From: Jatrophihabitans sp.
GTDB taxonomy: Bacteria > Actinomycetota > Actinomycetes > Mycobacteriales > Jatrophihabitantaceae
Assembly (NCBI GenBank): GCA_025966255.1
Contig: JAOPVG010000204.1
Location: forward strand, 1-8,738
Reading direction: 5' to 3'
DNA: 8,738 nt
A program made the position numbers and the translations under genes. The notes under the pieces were generated by a model. It made no database searches. It was not told the DNA's origin and worked only from the letters and a program-made list of their open reading frames with translations. Positions 1 through 6,411 of the stretch are shown here, piece after piece; positions within the stretch are counted from its first letter, which is position 1, and the number at the start of each line of letters is the position of its first letter.

Positions 1-501
1 GCCGGCCATCTCGGCGCCATGCAGCCCGGTCGCCATCACGTCGGACAACGCGAGCATCGACAGCAGGGTGGCGTCCGGGAGGTCCTCCGACCCGTCCGGT
101 ACGACGACCAGGTTGGCATCGGCGAACGGGACCCGCAGCGCCTCGCCCTGCCCGCCGTCGTCGTCGGCCGCGCCCCACGTGCCCGAGCGCGGGCACGACG
201 TCGGCAACCCCTCGTCGCAGGCGGGGCAGCTGCCGTCGGCGTAACTGAACGGTGCGATGACCAACTGGCCCACCCGCAGGTCACGGACGTCCGCGCCGAT
301 CTCCTCGACGATGCCGATGAATTCGTGGCCCAGCCGAGACCGCTCGGGGCGGTTGAACGTTCCCCGGTAGGCCCACAGGTCCGAGCCGCAGACGCACGAG
401 CGAACAACGCGCACGAGTGCGTCGGACGGTTCGACGATCTTCGGGTCGGCGACCTCGTCGACGACGACCGAACCGGCCGTGACATAAAGCGCGGCGCGCA
501 T
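1..501 (-). CDS. Zinc-dependent medium-chain alcohol dehydrogenase, N-terminal part (runs off left edge)
   Basis: The visible 167 residues form the GroES-like catalytic domain of the zinc-binding alcohol dehydrogenase superfamily (usually about 350 aa), which oxidises alcohols or reduces carbonyls with NAD(P). Visible catalytic-zinc residues are Cys38 in CVCGSD and His59-Glu60 in LGHEF. The structural-zinc lobe reads DGSCPACDEGLPTSC: Cys92, Cys95 and Cys103 are in the usual spacing, but the first ligand position is Asp89 instead of Cys. The nucleotide-binding domain lies beyond the window edge, so cofactor preference cannot be judged. The ATG at 501-499 follows a GGGAAGG ribosome site (510-504) at short spacing. 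The gene starts 25 bases after the reductase-amidase gene on the same strand, so the two are probably cotranscribed. The lobe pattern resembles the formaldehyde/threonine-dehydrogenase-like branch, but the substrate is unknown. Family assignment is firm. Confidence 0.93.
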   Translation of the reverse strand, partial: MRAALYVTAGSVVVDEVADPKIVEPSDALVRVVRSCVCGSDLWAYRGTFNRPERSRLGHEFIGIVEEIGADVRDLRVGQLVIAPFSYADGSCPACDEGLPTSCPRSGTWGAADDDGGQGEALRVPFADANLVVVPDGSEDLPDATLLSMLALSDVMATGLHGAEMAG

Positions 502-526
502 GACCTTCCCGTCGAGATGTGCGAGA

Positions 527-2671
527 TCAGGACGCCGCGAGAACGGCTTCGATGGCGGCCGCGGCCCGGAGCAGGCCGGCGTCGTCGCCGACGGCCGTGG
601 CGAGTTGGAGCCCGACCGGAAGGCCATCGGACGTGAGCCCGCACGGCAACACCAGCGCCGGCTGCCCGGTGACGTTGTACGGCCCGGTGAACAGCCCTTC
701 GATCTCGCCTTCCGGAGTGTCGACCGGCGGGTTCTGCTCAGGCGCGGGGTAGGCGACCGCCGGACCGACCAGGACGTCGACGTCGTCGAGCAGTGCCGTT
801 GCCGCGGGCAGCAGCTCGGCGCGGCGAGCCCGGGCTGCAGCAGCCCGCTCGGGCGGGACCTGCGCGCCCTCCATCAGGAGGCGCAGGGTCGTGGCTCCGA
901 AGTGCTCCGGTTGGGCCTGGGCCCGCTCGCCGTGCACCTGCCACGCCTCGACCAACAGGATGTCGATGAGGCAGTCGCCGAGCTGCGTGAGCGGCGTTGC
1001 GTCCCGGTCGTCCAGCACCATCCCAGCCTTCTGCAGCACCTCGAGGGCCCGTCGAACGACGGCCGCGACCTCGGGCTCCAACCGCGGATCGTCGAGCTGG
1101 GCGGCCAGCACACCGAGCCGCAGTGGCTGCGCCGCCGTCCCGGCGTCAGGCTCGTCGGGCAGCGAGTAGTGGCGACCGGCCAGCACGCCGAGAACCGAAG
1201 CGGCCGTGGCGACGTTGTCGGCCAGCACGCCGACATGATCGAGTGACGGCGACAGCGCCGTCACGCCGTCGAGCGGCACGAGGCCGAAGCTCGGCTTGAT
1301 GCCGACGATCCCGCAGTAGGCGGCGGGAATGCGGATCGAGCCGCCAGTGTCGGTGCCCAGGGCGGCCGAGCAGACCCGAGCCCCGACCAGCGCCGCCGAT
1401 CCACCGCTGGACCCGCCGGCGGTGCGGTCCGCACGCAGCGGATTGCGGGCGTCCGGGATGTCGGGATGCGGAGCGCCGGCCGCGTACTCGAGCAGCGAGG
1501 TCAGGGCGAAGACATCGGCCGCAGCCGCGCGCAGTCGCTGGACGACGGGGGCGTCCTGTGCCGCAGGCGGGCCGGCCATGTCATTGGGATTTCCGTTGCC
1601 CCGGGGCTGCCCGGCGACGTCGATCATGTCCTTCACCGCCACCGGTATGCCGTGCAGCGGACCGGACGACGCCCGCAGCGGCGCCGGGAGCGCCCGGGAC
1701 ACGGCGTGCAACGGCCGACCGAGCCGCTCCAGCCGCTCATACGCGGCCAACAGTTCGAGATTGGCAACCTCACACGTGCGCTCGCCACGCTCGATCGCGT
1801 GGATCAGTTCTCCGACGTAGTGCGTCAGCGGTCCGGCAAGCACCTCGATCTGCTCGGCTACCTCGGTCGTGCGGTGTCGCACCATGAGGTCGCGGTAGAT
1901 CCCGCTGTGCGATTTGGCACTGCCCCGATTGAAGGCGACGAGCCGGTCGAGTGAGCCGTCGAGATCAGCCGGATCAAAGCCGTCGAACGGCAGTGGTCGG
2001 ACCGGTGCCTGCTGCAGCACCTCGCGGGCCACCGCCAGCATCAGCGGGCGCCAGCGCGGATCTTCGAGATGGTCGGCGATCGACAGATCGGACACGGCCC
2101 CGGCGAACAACATGGCGCCATACGCGTCCGTGCCCCACAAGTAGCCGAGGATGCTGTCGGTGGCCTCGGCGTAGGGCAACGTGTCGGCGAGGGCACGTAC
2201 GCGGTCAGTGATCCCGCCGTCGAGTTCGCCGATGCGGAACGTCCCGATGTTGCCCTGCATGACAACACCCGGCTCCAGGTAGTCCGCCCCGAAGTTGACG
2301 AAGCAGGGGATGACCCGATCACGGCCCAGTGCGGCGCTCAGGACGTCGGCGGTGAGGCCGTTCTGCAGCGACACCACGACGGCGTCGTCGGCCAGGCGGC
2401 CGCGGAGCAGTTCAGCGACTGTGGCTGTGTGCTGGGTCTTGACGGCAACGAGCACCACGCCGCTCAGCTGCTGCGGCAGTTCGTCCGGTGTCACCGCGGG
2501 CGCGTGCACGGTGAACTGCTCGACCGGCCCGATGATCTGCAAGCCACGCTCGCGGACCGCGGCCACGTGGGCCGGGTCCGCGTCGCAGAGCAGCACGTCG
2601 TGACCGGCTCGGGCCAGATGCGCGCCGATGGTTCCGCCGATGGCGCCGGCGCCGATCACCGTGAACTTCAC
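527..2671 (-). CDS. Bifunctional fusion: ketopantoate reductase-like (PanE/ApbA) domain + amidase-signature hydrolase
   Basis: The 714-aa product has two enzyme domains in one uninterrupted frame. Residues 1 to about 280-310 match the 2-dehydropantoate 2-reductase family: the NAD(P) loop GAGAIG at 7-12, LQNGL with Asn104, and TEV with Glu270 where PanE has its catalytic Glu. The usual catalytic Lys is replaced: the segment reads LWGTDAYGAM, with Thr181 at that position. From about residue 285 to the end is a compact amidase-signature enzyme, about 430 aa and close in size to malonamidase E2. Its Ser-cisSer-Lys triad is complete: Lys347 in IPVAVKD, Ser421 in AGGSSGGSAA and Ser445 in GTDTGGSIRIPA. 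The amidase should cleave a carboxamide to acid and ammonia. No signal peptide or membrane segment is seen, so it is probably cytoplasmic. GTG at 2671 was chosen because the Rossmann strand VKFTVIG starts there; an upstream GTG at 2824 would add 51 residues without recognisable family sequence. It is the first gene of the leftward operon. Substrates of both halves are unknown. Confidence 0.9.
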   Translation of the reverse strand: MKFTVIGAGAIGGTIGAHLARAGHDVLLCDADPAHVAAVRERGLQIIGPVEQFTVHAPAVTPDELPQQLSGVVLVAVKTQHTATVAELLRGRLADDAVVVSLQNGLTADVLSAALGRDRVIPCFVNFGADYLEPGVVMQGNIGTFRIGELDGGITDRVRALADTLPYAEATDSILGYLWGTDAYGAMLFAGAVSDLSIADHLEDPRWRPLMLAVAREVLQQAPVRPLPFDGFDPADLDGSLDRLVAFNRGSAKSHSGIYRDLMVRHRTTEVAEQIEVLAGPLTHYVGELIHAIERGERTCEVANLELLAAYERLERLGRPLHAVSRALPAPLRASSGPLHGIPVAVKDMIDVAGQPRGNGNPNDMAGPPAAQDAPVVQRLRAAAADVFALTSLLEYAAGAPHPDIPDARNPLRADRTAGGSSGGSAALVGARVCSAALGTDTGGSIRIPAAYCGIVGIKPSFGLVPLDGVTALSPSLDHVGVLADNVATAASVLGVLAGRHYSLPDEPDAGTAAQPLRLGVLAAQLDDPRLEPEVAAVVRRALEVLQKAGMVLDDRDATPLTQLGDCLIDILLVEAWQVHGERAQAQPEHFGATTLRLLMEGAQVPPERAAAARARRAELLPAATALLDDVDVLVGPAVAYPAPEQNPPVDTPEGEIEGLFTGPYNVTGQPALVLPCGLTSDGLPVGLQLATAVGDDAGLLRAAAAIEAVLAAS

Positions 2672-2842
2672 TGTTGCCCCATTCCGGTCGGGCGGGCGAG
2701 GGGCGGCGGCGTGGGAGGCGCAGCGCCTGGATGCATTGTCACTCCCGTCATCTGAGGAACGGCCAAGTCCTCGATCGACGAAACCTCGCCGTAACGCCAA
2801 TGGAATCGAGGAGCGCGGAGCCACTCTTAGCGTTCTGAGCTA

Positions 2843-2872
2843 TTGCTTTGTGCTCTGTATACAGCACACTAT
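2843..2872 (+). promoter_or_regulatory. Candidate promoter for the importer operon
   Basis: TTGCTT (2843-2848) could serve as -35 and CACTAT (2867-2872) as -10, 18 bases apart, placing transcription start near 2880 and leaving a leader of about 35 bases before the ATG at 2915. Both hexamers are only partial matches to the housekeeping consensus. The support is their position in the most A+T-rich part of the gap and the palindrome that fills the spacer. This is inference from sequence alone. Confidence 0.3.
2850..2867. promoter_or_regulatory. Palindromic candidate operator (GTGCT-N8-AGCAC with inner CTGTATACAG)
   Basis: Arms GTGCT (2850-2854) and AGCAC (2863-2867) are exact inverted repeats around 8 bases, and overlapping them is a perfect 10-base palindrome CTGTATACAG (2855-2864). 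The two dyads are offset by one base. A TGTATACA-like core resembles operators bound by some GntR/FadR-type regulators. The site lies between the proposed -35 and -10 of the importer operon and in the only sizeable gap of the window, where one regulator could control both directions. No regulator gene is visible in the window. The sequence symmetry is seen directly; the function is inferred. Confidence 0.42.
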
Positions 2873-2900
2873 CCACTAGCCCTTAGCCATCGACACCCTC

Positions 2901-2908
2901 GGGAGAAG
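2901..2908 (+). promoter_or_regulatory. Ribosome binding site deciding the start of the binding-protein gene
   Basis: GGGAGAAG lies 6 bases before the ATG at 2915. This selects that ATG over an in-frame TTG at 2843, which has no comparable site and would place 24 extra residues, encoded by the candidate promoter, in front of the Tat signal. Confidence 0.75.
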
Positions 2909-2914
2909 TCACCA

Positions 2915-4561
2915 ATGGCGGACAACAACAACGACGAAATCTCCATCGATCGGCTGGCCGTCATGGCCGAGTACGAGGTGTCCCGACGCAGCATGCTCCG
3001 CGCCGGAGTGCTCGGGGTGGGCGGCCTGGGGCTGACTGCCCTGCTTGCGGCCTGCGGCACCAGCAACGGCCCCAGCCACTCGAGCTCCAGTCCGAGCGCG
3101 AGTGGCGGCAAAGCGAAGCGCGGCGGCAACCTGATCCTTGCCCGCGCACAGGACGCCGTCGACATGGACAAGACCATGGTCTTCAGCAACGCGTCGATCT
3201 GGGTGTATGTCCAGATTTACGAGACGCTGACCACCAGCAGCAGCGACGGCCGCAGCGTTCACCCCTGGCTGGCCACGAGCTGGACGCAGTCGGCCGACAA
3301 GCTGACCTGGACGTTCAAGCTCCGTACCGACGTCAAGTTCAGCGACGGTAAGCCGATGACCTCCGCCGACGTGAAGTTCTCGCTCGACCAGGCGAGCAGC
3401 ACGAAGGGCGGCTGGGAGTTCATCAACAGCGCGATCGCCTCCGTGACCGCGCCGGACCCGGCGACGATAGTCATCAAGACCAAGTACGCGTGGGCCCCCC
3501 TGCTTGCCGACCTCGCGTGCCCGAGCAACGGCATCATCCCGAACAACTACGGCGGTAGGTCGAAGAAGCAGTTCTACAGCGCTCCCGTCGGTACCGGCCC
3601 ATTCAAGTGGGGCAGCTGGCAGAAGGGCTCCAAAATCACCCTCACCAAGAACACCAACCACTGGCGCCCCGGCCTGCCCTACCTGGACTCCGTGAGTTGG
3701 CAAGTCGTTCCCGACGACAACACCCGTAACGTCATGGTTCAGGGCAACACCGCACAGATCAACGAGAACCCACCGCTGGCGACGGTTGCTCAGCTGCAGA
3801 GTGCGAGCGGCGTGAAGGTGACCCTCTTCCCGTCGACGCGCACCGACTACATCCTGATGAACCAGAAGTTCGCTCCGTTCACCGACGTCCACGTGCGCCG
3901 CGCGGTGTCATACGCCATTGACCGCGCGTCCCTCGTCAAGACGGTCCTGTACGGCAAGGGCACGGTGGCCAACTCACTGTTCATGCCGACCGTGCCGTAC
4001 TACGACAAGAACACGCCGGGCCAGTCGTACGACATGTCCAAGGCCAAGTCGGAGCTGGCGCAGTCCAAGTATCCGAACGGCTTCAGCTGCACCTACCTGG
4101 CCTCGTCCGGGGACACCACTGACTCTGCGATTGCCCAGGTCCTACAGGCATCGCTGAAGCAGCTCGGGATCACGATGAAGATCACCAACAGCGACCCGAG
4201 TGCCGTGCACGATCTCCAGAACAAGCTTCAGTACGACATCAGCCACTCGTACTGGACGATGGACATCGCGGATCCGGACGAGCTCGTGCAGTTCGCGGTG
4301 CTGCCGTCGGGAGGCGGCCACTCGTTCGAGACCAACTACAACGATCCGCAGGCACAGGCTGTGGCAAAGCAGGCGGAGCAGACGTTCGATCCCACCCAGC
4401 GGCAGAAGCTCTACAGCCAGCTGCAGACCATGCTGGCGGAGAGCGCGTACCTGCCGCCGCTGTTCTACCAATCGCTCCCGTACGCGATGCGCTCGAACGT
4501 GACGGGTTTCTTCGTCGCGCCGACGGGCCTTTACGACATGGGCGTTGTGTCGATCGCCTGA
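2915..4561 (+). CDS. ABC importer substrate-binding lipoprotein, peptide/nickel family 5 (DppA/OppA-like), Tat-exported
   Basis: The 548-aa product is the extracytoplasmic ligand-binding subunit of the importer encoded downstream. The N-terminus has a 23-residue polar stretch, the twin-arginine motif SRRSML (Arg24-Arg25), a hydrophobic Gly/Leu-rich segment and a lipobox LAAC with Cys47 as the lipidation site. A Ser-rich linker (about 50-65) follows, as expected for a Tat-routed lipoprotein tethered to the membrane. From about residue 70 the sequence is a solute-binding family 5 protein: YETLT at 102-106 and the family hallmark around 130-158 (LTWTFKLR, VKFSDGKPMTSADVKFSLD). Length is normal for the family. 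Members bind peptides, nickel-ligand complexes, opines, glutathione or sugars, and the sequence does not show which. The start is supported by GGGAGAAG at 2901. It is the first gene of the rightward operon; the first permease starts 19 bases after its stop. Confidence 0.96.
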   Translation: MADNNNDEISIDRLAVMAEYEVSRRSMLRAGVLGVGGLGLTALLAACGTSNGPSHSSSSPSASGGKAKRGGNLILARAQDAVDMDKTMVFSNASIWVYVQIYETLTTSSSDGRSVHPWLATSWTQSADKLTWTFKLRTDVKFSDGKPMTSADVKFSLDQASSTKGGWEFINSAIASVTAPDPATIVIKTKYAWAPLLADLACPSNGIIPNNYGGRSKKQFYSAPVGTGPFKWGSWQKGSKITLTKNTNHWRPGLPYLDSVSWQVVPDDNTRNVMVQGNTAQINENPPLATVAQLQSASGVKVTLFPSTRTDYILMNQKFAPFTDVHVRRAVSYAIDRASLVKTVLYGKGTVANSLFMPTVPYYDKNTPGQSYDMSKAKSELAQSKYPNGFSCTYLASSGDTTDSAIAQVLQASLKQLGITMKITNSDPSAVHDLQNKLQYDISHSYWTMDIADPDELVQFAVLPSGGGHSFETNYNDPQAQAVAKQAEQTFDPTQRQKLYSQLQTMLAESAYLPPLFYQSLPYAMRSNVTGFFVAPTGLYDMGVVSIA

Positions 4562-4580
4562 CTGACCCTGCGGGAGAACC

Positions 4581-5522
4581 ATGAATTATTTGGCATTCGT
4601 TCTACGGCGGCTGATCACCCTCATCCCGGTGCTGTTCGGGATCAGCCTGCTGGTGTTCTTCATGATCCACCTCGTCCCGGGGGACCCGGCGGTCACCTTG
4701 CTCGGTTCCCACGCCACGACGAGTGCGGTGGCTGAGCTGCACAAGCAGCTCGGCCTCGACCACCCGATCTGGCGGCAGTACCTGACGTTCCTGAACCACC
4801 TGCTGCACGGCAACCTCGGCGAGTCGTACCAGTACAAGAGCAGCGTCACCTCGCTGATCTCACAGAACCTGTTGCCCACGGTGTGGCTGATCGTGGCCGG
4901 CGTGATCCTCGCCGTCCTGATCAGCGTGCCGCTCGCGGTGTGGGCCGCCAGTCGACGGAACCGGCTGGCGGACAGCGCGATCCGCACCATTCCGCTGGTC
5001 GGGCTGGGCATGCCCGCCTTCTGGCTTGGCATCATGCTCATCTTGCTGTTGTCCCTGAAGGCAGGCGCATTCCCGGCGTCGGGCTTCGGCACCGGGACGC
5101 TCAACCACGTCCGGTCGATCATCCTGCCCGGGTTGACCGTCGCCCTTGCTCTGGTTCCGATCCTGGTCCGTAGCCTGCGGGCCAGCCTCATCAACGTCCT
5201 GCAGAGCGACTACATCGTCACGGCGCGGTCCAAGGGCCTCGGCGCCCCGCGGGTGGTGCTGGGGCATGCGCTGCGGAACGCCGCCATCTCATCGGTGACC
5301 GTGCTCGGAGTCAACATCGCTTACCTCATCGGATCGACGCTCGTCGTCGAGAAGGTGTTCGCGCTGAACGGCGTCGGCTTCCTGATGATCACAGCGATCT
5401 TCAACCGGGACTTCCCGATCGTCCAAGGAGTCACCCTGCTCTTCGCGATCATGGTGGTGGCCGTCAATCTGCTCACCGACATCTCGCATGCGGCGCTCGA
5501 CCCGAGGGTGCGACTCTCATGA
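4581..5522 (+). CDS. ABC importer permease, DppB/OppB-like
   Basis: The 313-aa inner-membrane subunit forms the first half of the translocation channel. It starts with the typical MNYLAFVLRRLITLIPVLFG followed by the first membrane helix (about 11-30) and the conserved HLVPGDPA (30-37). An extracytoplasmic segment (to about 98) includes LDHPIWRQY and GNLGES. Further hydrophobic segments lie near 100-122, 134-158, 180-198, 238-257 and 283-299. The cytoplasmic EAA loop that contacts an ATPase reads ARSKGLGAPRVVLGHALRNA (215-234). Length and layout are normal for the family. A ribosome site GGGAG (4572-4576) precedes the ATG. The stop overlaps the next start in ATGA (5519-5522), implying translational coupling and matched amounts of the two permeases. 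Confidence 0.96.
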   Translation: MNYLAFVLRRLITLIPVLFGISLLVFFMIHLVPGDPAVTLLGSHATTSAVAELHKQLGLDHPIWRQYLTFLNHLLHGNLGESYQYKSSVTSLISQNLLPTVWLIVAGVILAVLISVPLAVWAASRRNRLADSAIRTIPLVGLGMPAFWLGIMLILLLSLKAGAFPASGFGTGTLNHVRSIILPGLTVALALVPILVRSLRASLINVLQSDYIVTARSKGLGAPRVVLGHALRNAAISSVTVLGVNIAYLIGSTLVVEKVFALNGVGFLMITAIFNRDFPIVQGVTLLFAIMVVAVNLLTDISHAALDPRVRLS

Positions 5523-6385
5523 CCGTCATCTCCGTTCCCGGCAGTGCCACCGACACGGTCGTCCCGACGACCCGCCGGCGGCGCAAGCACAACGTCCTGC
5601 TCATCGTCGGGCTGACGCTGTTCGGGTTGCTGGTGCTCGCGGCGATCCTTGCCCCGGTGCTCGCCAGCCACGACCCGATCCAGCAGGACCTCGCGAACGC
5701 CCGGCTGGCCCCGGGTTCACCGGGGCACCTGCTCGGCACTGACGAGCTCGGTCGCGACATCTATTCTCGGCTGCTGTACGGCGCCCGGATCGACCTCCGC
5801 GTCGGCGTGCTCGCCGTCGTCAGCCCGTTCATCATCGGCACCGTTCTGGGCCTGGTGTCCGGTTGGTTCGGCGGCTGGCTCGACACCGTGATCATGCGGA
5901 TCGTCGACGTGGTCGTCGCGTTCCCGTTCTTCGTGCTGGTCATCGCGCTCGTGTTCGCGCTCGGCGCCGGCACCGGCAGCATCTATGTGGCGATCACGAT
6001 GGTCGGCTGGGTGGCGTACTGCCGCATCGTCCGCGGCGAAGTGCTGGTGGCCAAGGAACAGGAGTATGCGTTGGCGGCCAGGGCAAGCGGGCTGCCGACC
6101 TGGCGCATCCTGTTCCGACATCTCCTGCCGAACGTGGTGCTGCAGGCGGTCATCTACTCGATGAGCGACATCGTGCTGACCATCCTGGCAATCGTGACGC
6201 TCGGTTACCTCGGACTCGGAGTGCCGCCACCGACGCCGGACTGGGGTTCGATGATCCAGGACGGGCAACAGTTCCTGCTCACCCAGTGGTATCTCGCCAC
6301 CATCCCTGGCATCGCGGTCGTCATCACCGGCCTGGCGCTGGCCTTGATCGCGGACGGACTCGTGGACAGGTTCGATCGCCGATGA
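5519..6385 (+). CDS. ABC importer permease, DppC/OppC-like
   Basis: The 288-aa inner-membrane subunit is the partner of the preceding permease. A cytoplasmic N-terminal tail rich in Arg/Lys (RRRRKH at 19-24) leads into the first membrane helix (about 26-49). The family hallmark HLLGTDELGRDIYSRLLYGA (70-89) follows. Hydrophobic segments lie near 94-115, 130-149, 152-168, 208-230 and 260-278. The EAA loop that docks on an ATPase is at 183-205 (YALAARASGLP, then LFRHLLPN). The conserved LGLGVPPPTPDWGSM (231-245) is present. Length is normal. A GAGGG ribosome site (5504-5508) lies inside the end of the upstream gene, and the start overlaps that gene's stop by four bases. The last four bases (6382-6385, ATGA) also open a nine-codon reading frame that leads to the next gene. 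Confidence 0.96.
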   Translation: MTVISVPGSATDTVVPTTRRRRKHNVLLIVGLTLFGLLVLAAILAPVLASHDPIQQDLANARLAPGSPGHLLGTDELGRDIYSRLLYGARIDLRVGVLAVVSPFIIGTVLGLVSGWFGGWLDTVIMRIVDVVVAFPFFVLVIALVFALGAGTGSIYVAITMVGWVAYCRIVRGEVLVAKEQEYALAARASGLPTWRILFRHLLPNVVLQAVIYSMSDIVLTILAIVTLGYLGLGVPPPTPDWGSMIQDGQQFLLTQWYLATIPGIAVVITGLALALIADGLVDRFDRR

Positions 6386-6411
6386 GCGAGCGCAGTGAGG
6401 GGGCACGATGA
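6382..6411 (+). other. Nine-codon linking reading frame (MSERSEGAR) between permease and ATPase genes
   Basis: An ATG at 6382 overlaps the permease stop (ATGA, 6382-6385), runs nine codons, and ends in a TGA that overlaps the ATPase start (ATGA, 6408-6411). The small frame thus bridges an otherwise 22-base gap with four-base overlaps at both ends, the same geometry used by the real gene junctions here. It contains the 16-base repeat and supplies the ribosome site GAGGGG (6397-6402) for the ATPase gene. It could keep ribosomes coupled across the gap, or simply be a by-product of a short inserted repeat. There is no evidence that the peptide itself has a function. Confidence 0.3.
6385..6400 (+). 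repeat. Short repeat, copy 1 (AGCGAGCGCAGTGAGG)
   Basis: This 16-base sequence recurs exactly at 8554-8569 on the same strand. Here it sits between two operon genes and provides part of the ribosome site for the ATPase gene. From memory, similar GAGCGAGCGCAG-type sequences are frequent at gene boundaries in some high-G+C actinobacteria; this window alone cannot show that it is a dispersed family. Confidence 0.45.

Larger units (their letters stand above)
2672..2914. promoter_or_regulatory. Divergent intergenic region between the fusion gene and the importer operon
   Basis: These 243 bases separate two gene starts that face away from each other, so promoters for both operons must lie here or just outside. 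The part next to the importer (about 2829-2890) is clearly richer in A+T than the surrounding genes and holds the candidate promoter and palindrome listed separately. The part next to the fusion gene is G+C-rich and stays open in the fusion gene's frame, but codes for nothing recognisable. I could not identify a convincing leftward -10/-35 pair. No riboswitch, tRNA or terminator hairpin was seen. Confidence 0.75.

Noticed and set aside
1670..1840. Possible frameshift or missed stop joining two separate genes into the fusion
   Set aside because: Codon pattern and protein similarity continue in one frame through the junction, and neither domain's key motifs are broken. Only reads or relatives could fully exclude an error.
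2668..2682. Four-codon frame on the minus strand (ATG GGG CAA CAG TGA) overlapping the GTG start of the fusion gene
   Set aside because: It is too short to distinguish from chance, and it lacks its own clear ribosome site. It could in principle couple translation to the GTG.
2716..2728. Inverted repeat AGGCGC-A-GCGCCT in the intergenic region
   Set aside because: The one-base loop cannot form a stable hairpin, and such G+C-rich symmetry is expected by chance in this DNA. It could be a protein-binding site, but nothing supports that.
2672..2824. N-terminal extension of 51 residues on the fusion protein (GTG at 2824)
   Set aside because: The extension has low-complexity Arg/Ala/Ser content with no family similarity, and the Rossmann fold begins exactly at the GTG at 2671. 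It would also cover most of the divergent promoter region.
2843..2914. Upstream TTG start for the substrate-binding protein
   Set aside because: The 24 added residues would be encoded by the candidate promoter and operator, and the ATG at 2915 has a strong ribosome site and gives a normal Tat signal.
2909..3892. Long open frame on the minus strand opposite the binding-protein gene
   Set aside because: It is a shadow caused by G/C-ending codons of the real gene: His/Val/Gly/Arg-rich, no domain, no ribosome site. Similar long frames opposite the ATPase and permease genes and across 19-1246 were rejected for the same reason.
4562..4580. Possible terminator or attenuator between the binding-protein and first permease genes
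   Set aside because: The 19-base gap contains only a ribosome site and no hairpin or T-run.
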